The position numbers were made by a program, and so were the translations under genes. Positions 42,930 to 51,898 of a stretch of DNA of 53,694 bases are shown here, in pieces. The stretch's first letter is position 1. Each line of letters starts with the position of its first letter. The notes under the pieces were generated by a model that was not told the DNA's origin, made no database searches, and saw nothing but the letters and a program-made list of their open reading frames with translations. The DNA is from Actinomycetota bacterium (lineage in GTDB: Bacteria > Actinomycetota > Acidimicrobiia > Acidimicrobiales > Microtrichaceae). Location of the stretch: contig VGBZ01000015.1 of NCBI GenBank assembly GCA_016870275.1, positions 1 through 53,694 of the forward strand, in the 5' to 3' direction.

Positions 42930-43639
42930 GTGCCCGCCTCGAACTCGACGGTCTCGATGCGGGATACGGCAACTCCGCTGTGGTCCGTGGGTTGTCACTC
43001 AGGGTCGAAGCAGGCGAGGTCGTCGCCCTCCTCGGTCCCAACGGGTCCGGCAAGACCACCACCCTGTTGACAGTCTCCGGGCTCCTCCGGCCTCTCGCCG
43101 GTGATGTTCGACTCTCCGGTCGGTCAGTCCTCGGCCGGACACCCGACCGACTCGCCCGAGACGGACTGTGCCACGTCCCTGACGACCGGGGCCTGTTCCC
43201 CGGGTTGACGGTGGCCGAGCACCTCGATCTCGTGCGTGCGGGTCGCAGCGAGCGCGCAGAGGTCGATCGGTGGTTCCCTGTCCTCGCCCCGCTCGGCTCC
43301 CGACGCAGTGGCCTGCTCTCAGGTGGCGAGCAGCAAATGCTGGCGCTGGCGCTGGCGCTCGTCCGGCATCCGTCGGTCCTGCTGATCGACGAGATGACCA
43401 TGGGGTTGGCTCCGATCGTCGCTGCGTCGCTCACGCCGGTGATCCGACGACTCGCCGACGAGGAAGGTTGTGCGGTCCTCGTTGTCGAACAGCATGCAGA
43501 TCTGGTCCTGACGGTGGCCGATCGAGCTGTGTTGCTCGTTCACGGTGAAGTGGCCCTCGAGGGAACCGCAGATGAGTTCCGGCGCGACCACGACGCAGTG
43601 GTCTCGGGGTACCTCGGCAGCGCAGCCCAGCCCGGCTGA
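42926..43639 (+). CDS. livF: ABC transporter ATPase, LivF type
   Basis: This 237-residue ATPase has Walker A GPNGSGKTTT near 36, GLCHVPDDRGLFPGLTV (LivF Q-loop block), signature LSGGEQQ, Walker B VLLIDEMTMGLAP and switch His in VEQHADLVL. LIDEMTMGLAP and VEQ are LivF hallmarks. ATG 42926 overlaps the livG stop (ATGA), so the two ATPases are made in equal amount for a heterodimer. Confidence 0.94.
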   Translation: MSARLELDGLDAGYGNSAVVRGLSLRVEAGEVVALLGPNGSGKTTTLLTVSGLLRPLAGDVRLSGRSVLGRTPDRLARDGLCHVPDDRGLFPGLTVAEHLDLVRAGRSERAEVDRWFPVLAPLGSRRSGLLSGGEQQMLALALALVRHPSVLLIDEMTMGLAPIVAASLTPVIRRLADEEGCAVLVVEQHADLVLTVADRAVLLVHGEVALEGTADEFRRDHDAVVSGYLGSAAQPG

Positions 43640-43685
43640 CGCTGCGTTGCGCGACTGCTCCGCCACCGGTCAGTGGCCGAGCCGG

Positions 43686-45488
43686 TCAGTTGCGAGGCTC
43701 GGTGGTGGCGCACGCCAAGGTCTGGGCGGTGGCGAGCTTGGTGAGAGCGTCGACGTCGTTTTCCAGAATGATCCGCTCGAACTCGTCCTCCCCGACCTCC
43801 TCGACGATCTTCCCAACGATGCACTCGGCGAGCGTGCGCGGGATCCCGCCGGCAGCGAGTTGCTCGATGACTGTCTCGCCCAGGCCGGCGAAGGGGTCGG
43901 CTCCGGCCGCAGCAGGGCAACGGGAGCCGACCGGTGGGACCGTGAGATCGACGAGGTACTTCGTGACCGCCTCGGTGATGCACGGACCGGCGGTCAGGAA
44001 CGCCGTGTGACCGTCCCCCTCGTAGGTGAGGAGTTCGGCGGACCCGAGCGCCTCGACCATGCGCTGTGACCACTCGTAGGGCGTCGCTGGGTCTCCGACG
44101 GTGCCGACGACGAGCACCGTCGGGCTCTCTGGGGCGGCGATACTCGGAATCGGTTTGGTCGGCTCTGGCCATGCGCTGCAGTCGTCGAGCCCGGTCCCGA
44201 GCAGCGGACCGAACCGGGGTGCCGCCGCCACGATCCGATCCTCAGCGGCGGCCGCTGCCTCGGCATCGAGTCGATCGACGTCATCGGAGCAGTTGACCAT
44301 GATCTGGGCGTCCGAGGAGTTGTCGTAGGTGCCGTCGGAGTTGCGACCGACCTGTCGATCGACGAGTGCGAGCAGCTTTGCGGCACCACCGCTGCGGAGG
44401 TCGACGACGGCTTGAGCGGTGGACTGCCACAGCGAGGTGTCGTAGAGGGCAGTGGCCAGGCCGAAGTCGAACAGGTCGGGGCCGAGGGTACGGGTGATTC
44501 CGTTCGCATCGACCTCCACGGGTTGTGCGTCGAGCGAGGCGCGAGCTTCCTCGATCTTCGCTCGTGCGCCCGGAGCGAGCGGGCAACTCGTCGATGCGTC
44601 GCACGCAGCGACGAACCGGTCGAGTGCTCGTTCGAACCCGGTGGCCTGCGTCAGCGCCTGTTCCTCAGCCGATGCGTTCGGATCGGTGGAGCCGTCCAAC
44701 ACGACCGCCCGAACCCGTTCGGGGAACAAGGTTGCGTAGACCGCTCCGATCGACGAGCCGTAGGAGAACCCGAGATACGAGAGCTTCTCGTCGCCGACTG
44801 CGGATCGGATTCGGTCCACGTCGGCGGCGACGTCAGCGGTGCTCATGTGGGTCGACAACTCGGGGTTGCGCTGTTCGCACTCGATGCGGACCCGGTCAGC
44901 GAGTCGGTCGACCTCGGCCTGTTCCTCTGCTGTGTCAGGCGTCAGGTCGACGCTGAGTTCCTCATCCTTCTCCGTGTCGTCGAGGCACCGGACCGGATCC
45001 GATGCGCCGACGCCTCTCGGGTCGAACGAGACCAGGTCGAAGCGATCGGTGAGCTCACTCGGGAACGCGGGAGCGGCTGAACCGAGGAACTCGACGCCGG
45101 ATCCACCCGGCCCGCCCGGATTGATGATCAGTGAACCGATCCTCTCCTCGGCGGTTCCCGTCGACCGGACCCGAGCCAGCGCGAGACTCGTCCTGTCACC
45201 GTCGGGTTCGTTCGGGTCCAGCGGGACCTCCAACTCGCCGCACTCCAGACCCGACAGGGCGTTCACCGAATCGTCGCAGTCGGTCCAGTCGATCTTCGTT
45301 TCCCGCTGCTGATCCGGGGCGGGGGAACCCTCGGACGCGTCCTTCAAGGTCGTCGGCGACTGACCTGCGGAACGATCATCGAACGTCGCCGAGCAACCAC
45401 TCAGTGCCAGCAGTGCGGCCACGAGGACCGCGGTCGCAGACAGTGGAGATGTGAGAGGCCTGGACGAGACCATCGGTCGGCGGTGCAC
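43686..45488 (-). CDS. Secreted tripeptidyl-aminopeptidase-like alpha/beta hydrolase (TAP family lipoprotein)
   Basis: This protein of about 600 residues has a lipobox L-A-L-S-G-C after a hydrophobic stretch. An oxyanion block NPGGPGGSG, DPRGVGASDPV, nucleophile elbow G-F-S-Y-G, and a TAP-like C-terminal domain follow, with acid VVGTVGDPATPY and His in YEGDGHTAF. A further 60-residue C-terminal helical part with two cysteines is present. Such enzymes release di- or tripeptides from peptides outside the cell. GTG 45488 is supported by TACCGT six bases upstream. Confidence 0.92.
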   Translation of the reverse strand: MHRRPMVSSRPLTSPLSATAVLVAALLALSGCSATFDDRSAGQSPTTLKDASEGSPAPDQQRETKIDWTDCDDSVNALSGLECGELEVPLDPNEPDGDRTSLALARVRSTGTAEERIGSLIINPGGPGGSGVEFLGSAAPAFPSELTDRFDLVSFDPRGVGASDPVRCLDDTEKDEELSVDLTPDTAEEQAEVDRLADRVRIECEQRNPELSTHMSTADVAADVDRIRSAVGDEKLSYLGFSYGSSIGAVYATLFPERVRAVVLDGSTDPNASAEEQALTQATGFERALDRFVAACDASTSCPLAPGARAKIEEARASLDAQPVEVDANGITRTLGPDLFDFGLATALYDTSLWQSTAQAVVDLRSGGAAKLLALVDRQVGRNSDGTYDNSSDAQIMVNCSDDVDRLDAEAAAAAEDRIVAAAPRFGPLLGTGLDDCSAWPEPTKPIPSIAAPESPTVLVVGTVGDPATPYEWSQRMVEALGSAELLTYEGDGHTAFLTAGPCITEAVTKYLVDLTVPPVGSRCPAAAGADPFAGLGETVIEQLAAGGIPRTLAECIVGKIVEEVGEDEFERIILENDVDALTKLATAQTLACATTEPRN

Positions 45489-45494
45489 GGGAGC

Positions 45495-45500
45495 ACGGTA
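45495..45500 (-). promoter_or_regulatory. -10 element TACCGT of the TAP-like hydrolase gene (leaderless)
   Basis: TACCGT on the minus strand is six bases from GTG 45488. Confidence 0.5.
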
Positions 45501-45567
45501 GCGATCAACCAGCGAGTTCACCGGCCACGGTTGCGTCGGCCGGAGGGGTCTCTCAGGGGAGGCTCAC

Positions 45568-46047
45568 TCAGAGTTCGATGCGACAGGACACGCCGGCGCC
45601 GAAGATCTGGGTCATCCGACCGAGGCCGAGCCAACTCGCACAGCACACCCCGAGTTCGAACAACTCGGGGTCGGTGAACTCCGCACGGGCCCGCAGCCAG
45701 AAGTCGTCGTCGAGGTTCAGGTGGTCAGTGGTGAAGCGCTCGGCGAACTCCACGGCGATCCGTTCCCGCGGTGAGAACGTGGCGATGTCTCGCCAGTCGG
45801 CGATCTGCACGTACTCCTCTTCGGTGAGGCCGTCGGGGTCAGAGGTGGATCGGGTGTCGAGGCACACGGGGCAGGCGTTCAACTCGGCGATCCGGATCCT
45901 CGCTGCCTCCCTGACCCTGGTGGGTAGGGACGTGTCGCCGTAGACCGCCGCAGTGAAGTTGCCGGCTGCGGCACCCATGGCGGGTGAGAGGCCGTAGAGG
46001 CGCAGGAGTTCATCATCGTCCCCGTCGGGCAGGTCCACTCGTGCCAT
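45568..46047 (-). CDS. Carboxymuconolactone decarboxylase/AhpD-family protein
   Basis: This 159-residue all-helical protein has the AhpD-type redox pair C59-P-V-C62 in IAELNACPVCLDTRS, preceded by LPTRVREAARIRIAE. It may act as a peroxidase-linked thiol reductase. A second cysteine pair, GVCCAS, and a third near the end (GVSCRIEL) are unusual. ATG 46047 has GAGGAG five bases upstream. The 216 bases between this gene and the next (46048-46263) contain two divergent starts and nothing else recognisable. Confidence 0.88.
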   Translation of the reverse strand: MARVDLPDGDDDELLRLYGLSPAMGAAAGNFTAAVYGDTSLPTRVREAARIRIAELNACPVCLDTRSTSDPDGLTEEEYVQIADWRDIATFSPRERIAVEFAERFTTDHLNLDDDFWLRARAEFTDPELFELGVCCASWLGLGRMTQIFGAGVSCRIEL

Positions 46048-46263
46048 CTGGACTCCTCGGTCGTGTTCTCTCAGCGAGAGAATAGGTCCCGGCGCGCAAA
46101 CGGCGGTGCGGGTCGAGGCCTGCCCCGGCGTCGAGCACCATGGGAACCGGCCGTCGCCGCTGGGCTCGAAACTGCACTAACTTACCGGAGCCGTCTAGCT
46201 CCGGGAAGAGTGACCGGGGCGAGTTGCAGGCCGCAGAGACACATCAACGAGGAGAATTGCAAC

Positions 46264-46752
46264 ATGCCAGACCTGATTGCCATCGGATACGACGACACCA
46301 CCACGGCGCTGGAGGCCATGGACGAGGTCGGCCGCCTCGCTCAGGACCTCGTGATCCAACCCGATGCCGTGGCCGCAATCGTTCGGGACGAGAACGGGAA
46401 GTTCCGGACGATCACGAACCAGCACGAGGTGGGCGCCGGTGCCACCTGGGGCATGTTCTGGGGTCTGTTGTTCGGGATCCTCTTCTTCCTGCCGATCTTC
46501 GGAATGGCGATCGGTGCGGCATTCGGCGCCCTTGGTGGCAAGCTCGCCAAGGACTCGATCGGCAAGGACTTCCAAGAGCAGGTTCGCAGCAAACTGCAGC
46601 CGGGGACGTCGGCACTCTTCATGATCGTGCAGCAGATGACGACCGACAAGGCCCTGGACAGCCTCGCCAAGTTCGGCGGGGACGTCATCAAGACCTCCCT
46701 GTCGGACGAGGACGAGGCGGAGATCCAGGCTCACCTGCACGGCGAAGCCTGA
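46264..46752 (+). CDS. DUF1269-family membrane protein
   Basis: This 162-residue protein matches the DUF1269 group: MPDLIAIGYDDTTTALEAMDEV (start), ITNQHEVGAGATWGMFWGLLFG, a glycine-rich hydrophobic hairpin (about 60-90), then a soluble C-terminal half with LQPGTSALFMIV. Members are small membrane-associated proteins of unknown, possibly stress-related, role. ATG 46264 follows a good GAGGAG at ten bases. Confidence 0.88.
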   Translation: MPDLIAIGYDDTTTALEAMDEVGRLAQDLVIQPDAVAAIVRDENGKFRTITNQHEVGAGATWGMFWGLLFGILFFLPIFGMAIGAAFGALGGKLAKDSIGKDFQEQVRSKLQPGTSALFMIVQQMTTDKALDSLAKFGGDVIKTSLSDEDEAEIQAHLHGEA

Positions 46753-46789
46753 ACCTGCGTTGCCTTCCCGTCGTCGCTGGGGTTCGCCA

Positions 46790-47224
46790 GTGCGACGCGT
46801 GCTGCTCGGCCTCGACGTCCTCGTCGTGGTCCTGATCCTCGTACAAGCGGTACTCGCTGGTCAGTCACTCTTCGAGGGGTCGTCGATCAGCGTCCACGGT
46901 TACGTGGGGAACGGCACGTTCGCTGTTGCGGTGATCGCTGCGTTCGTGGCGCTTGCTGCCAGAGTGCCGGTGTGGGTGCTGTCGACCAACGCCCTGCTGG
47001 CGTTGTTGTTGTTCTTCCAGACGGGTCTCGGCTACGTGGGCCGTGACAGTGCGCTCGCTGCGTCGTGGCACATCCCGCTCGGCGTGAGCGCATTCGGTCT
47101 GGCCGCAGCAGCCTTGGTCGGCGGTGCCCTGGTGGTGTCGTCTTCTGGTGCTGCCCCGGGGGGAGCAGTCGCTCAGTCCTCAGCGGGTCTGACGGAGCGG
47201 ACCCCGTCGACCAGGAACGACTGA
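46790..47224 (+). CDS. Four-helix membrane protein of unknown function
   Basis: This protein of about 144 residues has hydrophobic segments near 6-24, 42-58, 62-80 and 95-118 and a Ser/Gly/Ala-rich tail. I do not recognise it, although the arrangement recalls small quinol-oxidase or DoxX-like helix bundles. GTG 46790 is chosen because a TTG at 46760 would add a purely basic stretch. Its last 52 bases overlap the 3' end of the convergent ADP-ribosylglycohydrolase gene. Confidence 0.7.
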   Translation: MRRVLLGLDVLVVVLILVQAVLAGQSLFEGSSISVHGYVGNGTFAVAVIAAFVALAARVPVWVLSTNALLALLLFFQTGLGYVGRDSALAASWHIPLGVSAFGLAAAALVGGALVVSSSGAAPGGAVAQSSAGLTERTPSTRND

Positions 47225-48660
47225 GGCGGGTTGAGACCCCGGCCCGCAACGGCCAAGGCGTTGTCGGCGTCGTATCCGTGGTGGCGGATAAGCCACGCCG
47301 CAGCGACGCTCGGGGTGCGGTTCTCCGCTGCCACGCAGTGCACGTAGGTGCTGCGGCCTGACAGGTGGGCGTCCTGGATGTGGTCGGCGACATCTTCGAG
47401 CAGGAGTGTCAGGTTGGGGTTGTCGGAGTGGCCGGTGTCGTGGAGGCCGACGACGTGGTGCTCGACGTGTGACGGAACGTCGTCGGTCCCCATGCGGCAC
47501 AAGGAGACAACGGTCTGGGCTCCGTCGGCGATGGCCGCGTCGAGCGTGACTGTGTCACCGAAGCGGACGCCGTGGAACTCGGCGTCCCGGCCTTGTGGTG
47601 GTCTCGGCAACTGGCGGTAGTGGTCGACCATGGAGGGCCGCCCGGGCCAGCCGTTTGGATCGGGTCGACCCCCGTTGGCCGCCAGCCTCGCCTGGGAGTC
47701 GAGGTCGATGGCGGTCAGCACCGGCGTGGGGTCGGCGGCGTGACCGTGGAGGATCCGCTGCCACGCCGCCGGTACAGCAGTGGCGCCCCAACGCGAACCG
47801 AGGAGCGCCCCGGTGATGGCCGCTACGGTGTCGGTGTCGCCGCCGGCCCGAACGGCGTGCTCGAGCGTCAGTTGCAGGTGACGACCTGCGTCGGGCCCGG
47901 GCGGAACCGGCGTGCTGGTCGCTGCGGCGAGCGCCGCTTGGAAGGCATGAACGACCCAGCCGTTCTTGGGGAACTCACGAGGAGAGGCTCCATCGGCCCG
48001 GTGGATCAGCACGGCCCACTCGTCTCGTCGATCCGCAGGCAGGTACTCGAGGCCGACCCGGACAGCGTCGGCGAATGACCACGGCTGATCGCTGCGTGGG
48101 GCGTGGTGCACCTGGTGGTCGATGGCCACGCTCCAGAGCACGCAGGCGTCCTGACACGAGAGATCGGCGTGGGTCAGCGCCGAGATCTCGGCGGCGAGCT
48201 GGGCGATGACGTCGGGTTGACCGGGAGCGGCGAGCGCAACGGGAGCGGTCCGCATGAGGGAGCCGTTGCCCGCCGAGTGGGACGGGTGCGCCCGGGCGTG
48301 TTCGGCGGCGATGCTCCGTAGGTCACCGGCCTGCGACAACACGGTGCTGGTCTGGATACCGACATCGGCCGGTCCGTGCTGATACCACGTCCGGAAGTTC
48401 GCAGCGATGCTGTCGATGTCGGTGCTGCCGTCGGCGAGTACCGACAGGATGCAGGCCGCCATCTGGGTGTCGTCGGTCCACTCGCCCGGAGCCCAGTTGA
48501 ACGATCCACCCCCACGCGGGTGCACGGGCTCGTCGGCCGGTAGTGGTGGCCCGAATTCGTAACCGGCACCGAGGGCATCGCCCGCAGCAGCGGCGAGGAC
48601 GGCGCCGACGTGGCGGTCGGACACGACCCGATCCGAGATGGTTGGGTTGACGTCGCTCAC
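47173..48660 (-). CDS. ADP-ribosylglycohydrolase fused to a protein-tyrosine/dual-specificity phosphatase domain
   Basis: The 495-residue protein has two enzyme domains. Residues 1-330 are a DraG/ARH domain: GAVLAAAAGDALGAGYEF, the metal motif W-T-D63-D64-T65, GNGSLMRTAPVAL and GGDTDTVAAITGALLG. It would remove ADP-ribose from proteins or nucleic acids. Residues about 350-490 are phosphatase-like, with VVSLCRMG, a possible acid Asp in GLHDTGHSD, and the C(X)5R loop H-C442-V-A-A-E-N-R-T. GTG 48660 has GAGGAG upstream. It is divergent from a TetR gene. An ADP-ribosyl-phosphate or phosphorylated ADP-ribosylated target could link the two activities; this is inference. Confidence 0.9.
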   Translation of the reverse strand: MSDVNPTISDRVVSDRHVGAVLAAAAGDALGAGYEFGPPLPADEPVHPRGGGSFNWAPGEWTDDTQMAACILSVLADGSTDIDSIAANFRTWYQHGPADVGIQTSTVLSQAGDLRSIAAEHARAHPSHSAGNGSLMRTAPVALAAPGQPDVIAQLAAEISALTHADLSCQDACVLWSVAIDHQVHHAPRSDQPWSFADAVRVGLEYLPADRRDEWAVLIHRADGASPREFPKNGWVVHAFQAALAAATSTPVPPGPDAGRHLQLTLEHAVRAGGDTDTVAAITGALLGSRWGATAVPAAWQRILHGHAADPTPVLTAIDLDSQARLAANGGRPDPNGWPGRPSMVDHYRQLPRPPQGRDAEFHGVRFGDTVTLDAAIADGAQTVVSLCRMGTDDVPSHVEHHVVGLHDTGHSDNPNLTLLLEDVADHIQDAHLSGRSTYVHCVAAENRTPSVAAAWLIRHHGYDADNALAVAGRGLNPPQSFLVDGVRSVRPAED

Positions 48661-48666
48661 CTTCGC

Positions 48667-48719
48667 TCCTCGTGCCGATCTGCTGGTCCTCGTGCCGACC
48701 TGCTGGTCCTCGTGCCGAG
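48667..48719. repeat. 20-bp direct repeats upstream of the ADP-ribosylglycohydrolase gene
   Basis: The unit TCCTCGTGCCGATCTGCTGG occurs at 48667-48686, again with one change at 48687-48706, and its first 13 bases a third time at 48707-48719. The 20-base period is about two DNA turns, so bound proteins would face the same side. It lies in the divergent control region between this gene and the TetR gene. Confidence 0.9.
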
Positions 48720-48795
48720 GGCCCTTCCACCTAGCCTCGCACGTCCCTGTGACAGCACGGACCGGTTCGACGGTGCGAACCCGGTCACCGGGCGG

Positions 48796-48801
48796 TACCG
48801 T
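48796..48801 (+). promoter_or_regulatory. -10 element TACCGT of the second TetR gene (leaderless)
   Basis: TACCGT ends six bases before GTG 48808 and decides that start. Confidence 0.55.
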
Positions 48802-48807
48802 CTCGTC

Positions 48808-49458
48808 GTGTCGGGCACCGAACTGGGAAACACCCTTCCGGCGTCGGCCTCACCTGACCCTGTGAGCACTCGGTCCAAGGGCGAGCGGACCCGTGCGGCA
48901 ACGGTGGCGGCGGCCGTCGACCTGTTCGGATCGACCGGTTACGCCGGAGCGTCGGTCGCTGCGGTCGCTCGACGGATCGGAGTCACGCCGTCCGCAGTCT
49001 TCGCCCACTTCCGCTCCAAGGAGGAGCTCTACGACGCAGCGGTCGCCAACGATCTCGGAGCCGCGTTCCGCGCAGCACTCGTCGGCGCCGACCGCACGGC
49101 GACCGTGACCGACGTCGTCACCTCGGTGCTGGTCTCGCTTCCTGCGGCGTTCGCCGACCACCCGCTCGCTGCCCGGGCGCTCCGTGATCCCCGACCTGGA
49201 TCCACGCCTGCGCTGGTGGCCTCGGCAGAGGTGCGACACCTGGTCGATCAGCTGAGGAGCGACCTGCGACGGGACGTCACCCGGTCGTTGGTGCTCGTCG
49301 ATGACGAGGATCGTGCGGTGGCTGGCATCGAGTCGCTGATCCTGCTGGCATCGCTCGCTGTCGCCACTGGTACTGCGACGTCTGCAGATCCCCGGTGGGT
49401 CGATGGTCTGGTGTGGATGGTGGCGTCGGCGCTCGGCAGTAACCGGCAGGAGGCCTGA
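48808..49458 (+). CDS. TetR/AcrR-family transcriptional regulator
   Basis: This 216-residue protein has an N-terminal helix-turn-helix (about 22-70) with [53 protein letters not shown] (landmark only), typical of TetR. The ligand domain is Ala/Leu-rich with no assigned ligand. It is divergent from the ADP-ribosylglycohydrolase gene and four bases upstream of the interrupted MBL gene on the same strand, so it may control either. The direct repeats at 48667 are a candidate operator. Confidence 0.92.
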   Translation: MSGTELGNTLPASASPDPVSTRSKGERTRAATVAAAVDLFGSTGYAGASVAAVARRIGVTPSAVFAHFRSKEELYDAAVANDLGAAFRAALVGADRTATVTDVVTSVLVSLPAAFADHPLAARALRDPRPGSTPALVASAEVRHLVDQLRSDLRRDVTRSLVLVDDEDRAVAGIESLILLASLAVATGTATSADPRWVDGLVWMVASALGSNRQEA

Positions 49459-49462
49459 TTCC

Positions 49463-50314
49463 ATGGCGGTGGTCGATTGGTGCACGGTCGACGGCAACGC
49501 CCAGCGTCTGAACGGCGGCGCCATGTTCGGCAACGCCCCGAAGGCGCTCTGGGAGCGTTGGGTGGACGTCGACGAGGTGAACCGGATCCCGCTCACCACC
49601 CGCTCGGTGCTGATCCGCTAGGACTCGGGCCGCATCGTGCTCCTCGAGGCGGGGGTCGGCGCCTTCTTCCCTCCGGAGCAGCGGGAGCGGTTCGGGGTCA
49701 GCGAGGACCGCCACGTGCTGCTCGACGGGCTCGCCGCCGAGGGGGTCGGTCCGGGCGACGTGGACGTCGTGGTCCTGTCGCACCTGCACTTCGACCATGC
49801 CGGTGGGGTGCTGCGGGCGTGGGAGCCTGACCACCCTCCGGAACTGGTGTTCACCGACGCCGACTACGTCGTTGGTCGAACCGCATGGGACAGGGCGGCC
49901 GCTCCCACCCCGAGGGACCGGGCGTCGTTCATTGCGGAGTTGCCGGGGCTGCTGGAGGCGACCGGTCGGGTCGAACTGGTCGACGGTCCCACCTCGTCCA
50001 CGCTCGGTGACGGCTACCGGTTCCACACCTCCGACGGGCACACCCCGGGCCTGCTGCTCACGGAGTTCGACACCGGTGACGGGCCGGTCGTGTACGCCTC
50101 GGACCTGGTGCCGGGCGTGCCGTGGGTGCACGTGCCGATCACGATGGGATACGACCGGTTCTTCGAACTGGTGGTGCAGGAGAAGGCCGGGTTCCTGGCC
50201 GACGTGGCGGCCCGAGGCGTCACGGTCGTGTTCACCCACGATCCCGACGTCGCGGCCTCGACCATCCGACAGGACGACCGAGGCCGCTTCGTCGCCGAGT
50301 TCAGTCGACCGTGA
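49463..50314 (+). pseudogene. MBL-fold metallo-hydrolase gene interrupted by one in-frame amber codon
   Basis: ATG 49463, behind GGAGG, starts a frame that reads to LTTRSVLIR, meets TAG at 49619 (codon 53), and continues in the same frame as [16 protein letters not shown] to a natural TGA at 50314. The rest is a complete lactamase-fold enzyme: S-H-L-H-F-D-H, the SDGHTPG His, [12 protein letters not shown], and [12 protein letters not shown] single CAG-to-TAG change would explain it. Either this is a recent pseudogene or read-through occurs. Restart at GTG 49637 would lack the first strands. The stop overlaps the 3' end of the convergent lipoprotein gene. Confidence 0.8.
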
Positions 50315-51575
50315 TCCATCCGGGCCGGGACGCCTCGCACGCCGCCATGAACGCCGGTAGCGCGGCGGCGTTCTCCTCGTCCAGATCGACCTCGCACTCG
50401 AAGATGCGGGCTGCGGTGTCGTCCCAGCGCTGCACGAGCCCCGTGACACCACCGCTCGAGTCCTGAAGGGTGAGGACCCTGCCGTCGGAACCCTCGACGG
50501 AGCGCTCCTCCGTGACGGTGCGGCCCTGGAACCGCTCGGTGATGAGACCGAGTTCGGCCGCCCAGTCCTTGGGCTCACACCTGCCGTAAGGGCCGCACCC
50601 GGCGCGGAATGCCATCTCGTCGAACAGGCCGAACGGCTTCAGGGAGGCGTCAAAACCGCTCGTGGTGAACCCGCCGCTGAGCTCCCGGTCGTCCTTCCAG
50701 CCCTCCGGCGCAACGATCGAGGCCAGGTAGGTGTCGGGTTCGTCGGTCAGGGCCACCTCCTGGACCGCGAACGTCAGGTTCGTACCTCCGGCCACGGCTG
50801 CGTTCGCCGGTGTGGCATCTGCGGGGTCGGGTCGGTTGCCGGCCGTCGCCTCGCCGCCGCTTCCGGAGCTGCTGCCCGTGGCCTCGCCAGCGAACGCGCT
50901 CGCCAGGAACATCATGCCGAACGCCCCGTCGATGTCGCAGCGGGCCTCGGCGTACACGCCCAGGCCCAGCAGGGCACCCCGGTTCGCGCCGACGCCACCG
51001 GTGCCGGTCGACGATGCGAGCTGTTCGAGCGCCTCACGCTGCTCGGCGGGTGCCAGGTCGACGCTCGATTCGACTGCCGGCTCCTCGGACGGATCGGCGA
51101 ACTCGGTGCGCAGTGCGTCGCAGTAGGCCTGGTCGGCCGTGCCGCCGGCGAACACGGCGGCGGTTGCGATCCACTGCAGGACCTCGACCCCCTCGGTCGC
51201 CTCGCACTGCTCGACCGCCGCAGTGGCGAGCTGGTCGATCTGCTCGGCCACTCCGTCGGCACCCAGGGTGTCGGCGATCCCGGTTGCGTAGTCCGGGAAC
51301 GGCGAGCGGGGCGACATCGCCTCGCCGAACGTGACGATGGCAGCGGCGCCCTGGCGCAGTTCGGCGGGCGCAGTATCCGCCCAGTCGCTCGGAGGGTTCT
51401 CCTGGGCCAGCCCGGCGCAGAACTCCTCACTCAGTTGGACCTCGACGGTTCCGGATGCCGAGCCGGTGTCGCCGGCGGTCGTGGTCGGTGCGCTGGTCTC
51501 GTCGCCGCAGGCGCCGAGTGTGGCCAGGACGGCCATGGAGGCGGTGGCTCCGATGATGCGGAGTATGGGTCGCAT
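50301..51575 (-). CDS. Lipoprotein of unknown function
   Basis: This 424-residue protein has a lipobox L-A-T-L-G-A-C23 after a short basic N-terminus, then a Thr/Ser/Gly linker, so it is anchored outside the membrane. The mature part has several Cys residues ([35 protein letters not shown]) that could form disulfides, and a central Gly/Ser linker near 240. The signal peptide is nearly identical to that of the lipoprotein gene at 52570-53202. ATG 51575 has AAGGAG upstream. Confidence 0.88.
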   Translation of the reverse strand: MRPILRIIGATASMAVLATLGACGDETSAPTTTAGDTGSASGTVEVQLSEEFCAGLAQENPPSDWADTAPAELRQGAAAIVTFGEAMSPRSPFPDYATGIADTLGADGVAEQIDQLATAAVEQCEATEGVEVLQWIATAAVFAGGTADQAYCDALRTEFADPSEEPAVESSVDLAPAEQREALEQLASSTGTGGVGANRGALLGLGVYAEARCDIDGAFGMMFLASAFAGEATGSSSGSGGEATAGNRPDPADATPANAAVAGGTNLTFAVQEVALTDEPDTYLASIVAPEGWKDDRELSGGFTTSGFDASLKPFGLFDEMAFRAGCGPYGRCEPKDWAAELGLITERFQGRTVTEERSVEGSDGRVLTLQDSSGGVTGLVQRWDDTAARIFECEVDLDEENAAALPAFMAACEASRPGWITVD

Positions 51576-51898
51576 GGTGGGTTCTCCTTCGGGATTGGGT
51601 CCGGTCGCCGGACCGGGCCGGTGGTTCCCGACCCATCCGACAGGAGTCGGAGCGTCTCGATCCTGACACTTTCCGGCCGGGCGTGACGGCGTGTTCGCGA
51701 TCGGCGGCGGCGGACGATCAGGGCAGGTTCGGCGCGCTGCGTGATCCGATGATCCGGTGTGTGGTGCGCATGGTGTTGTTCCTCTCAGGGAATGAGATCA
51801 TGTCCATCTCGACTCAGCTGTCGAGAGCGCGGGGGTCGGATTCCTGAACGTTTGTCGTTGCACGATTCCTCGTGATTGCTCCGACCGGATCACGCTGC
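51576..51898. other. Intergenic region with a decayed lipoprotein 5' copy
   Basis: This stretch of 323 bases holds the control region of the lipoprotein gene at 50301 (an inverted repeat CCGAC-AGGA-GTCGG near 51636) and a 17-codon minus-strand frame related to the lipoprotein start (annotated separately). The part nearest 51898 shows nothing I can name. Confidence 0.5.
51718..51771 (-). pseudogene. 17-codon remnant of a lipoprotein gene start
   Basis: The minus strand encodes MRTTHRIIGSRSAPNLP behind AGAGG. The first ten codons align with [10 protein letters not shown] and MNRTRRILGA of the neighbouring lipoproteins, including shared bases before the ATG (AACACC or ACCACC). The frame then diverges and stops. 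A leader peptide is an alternative. Confidence 0.4.
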
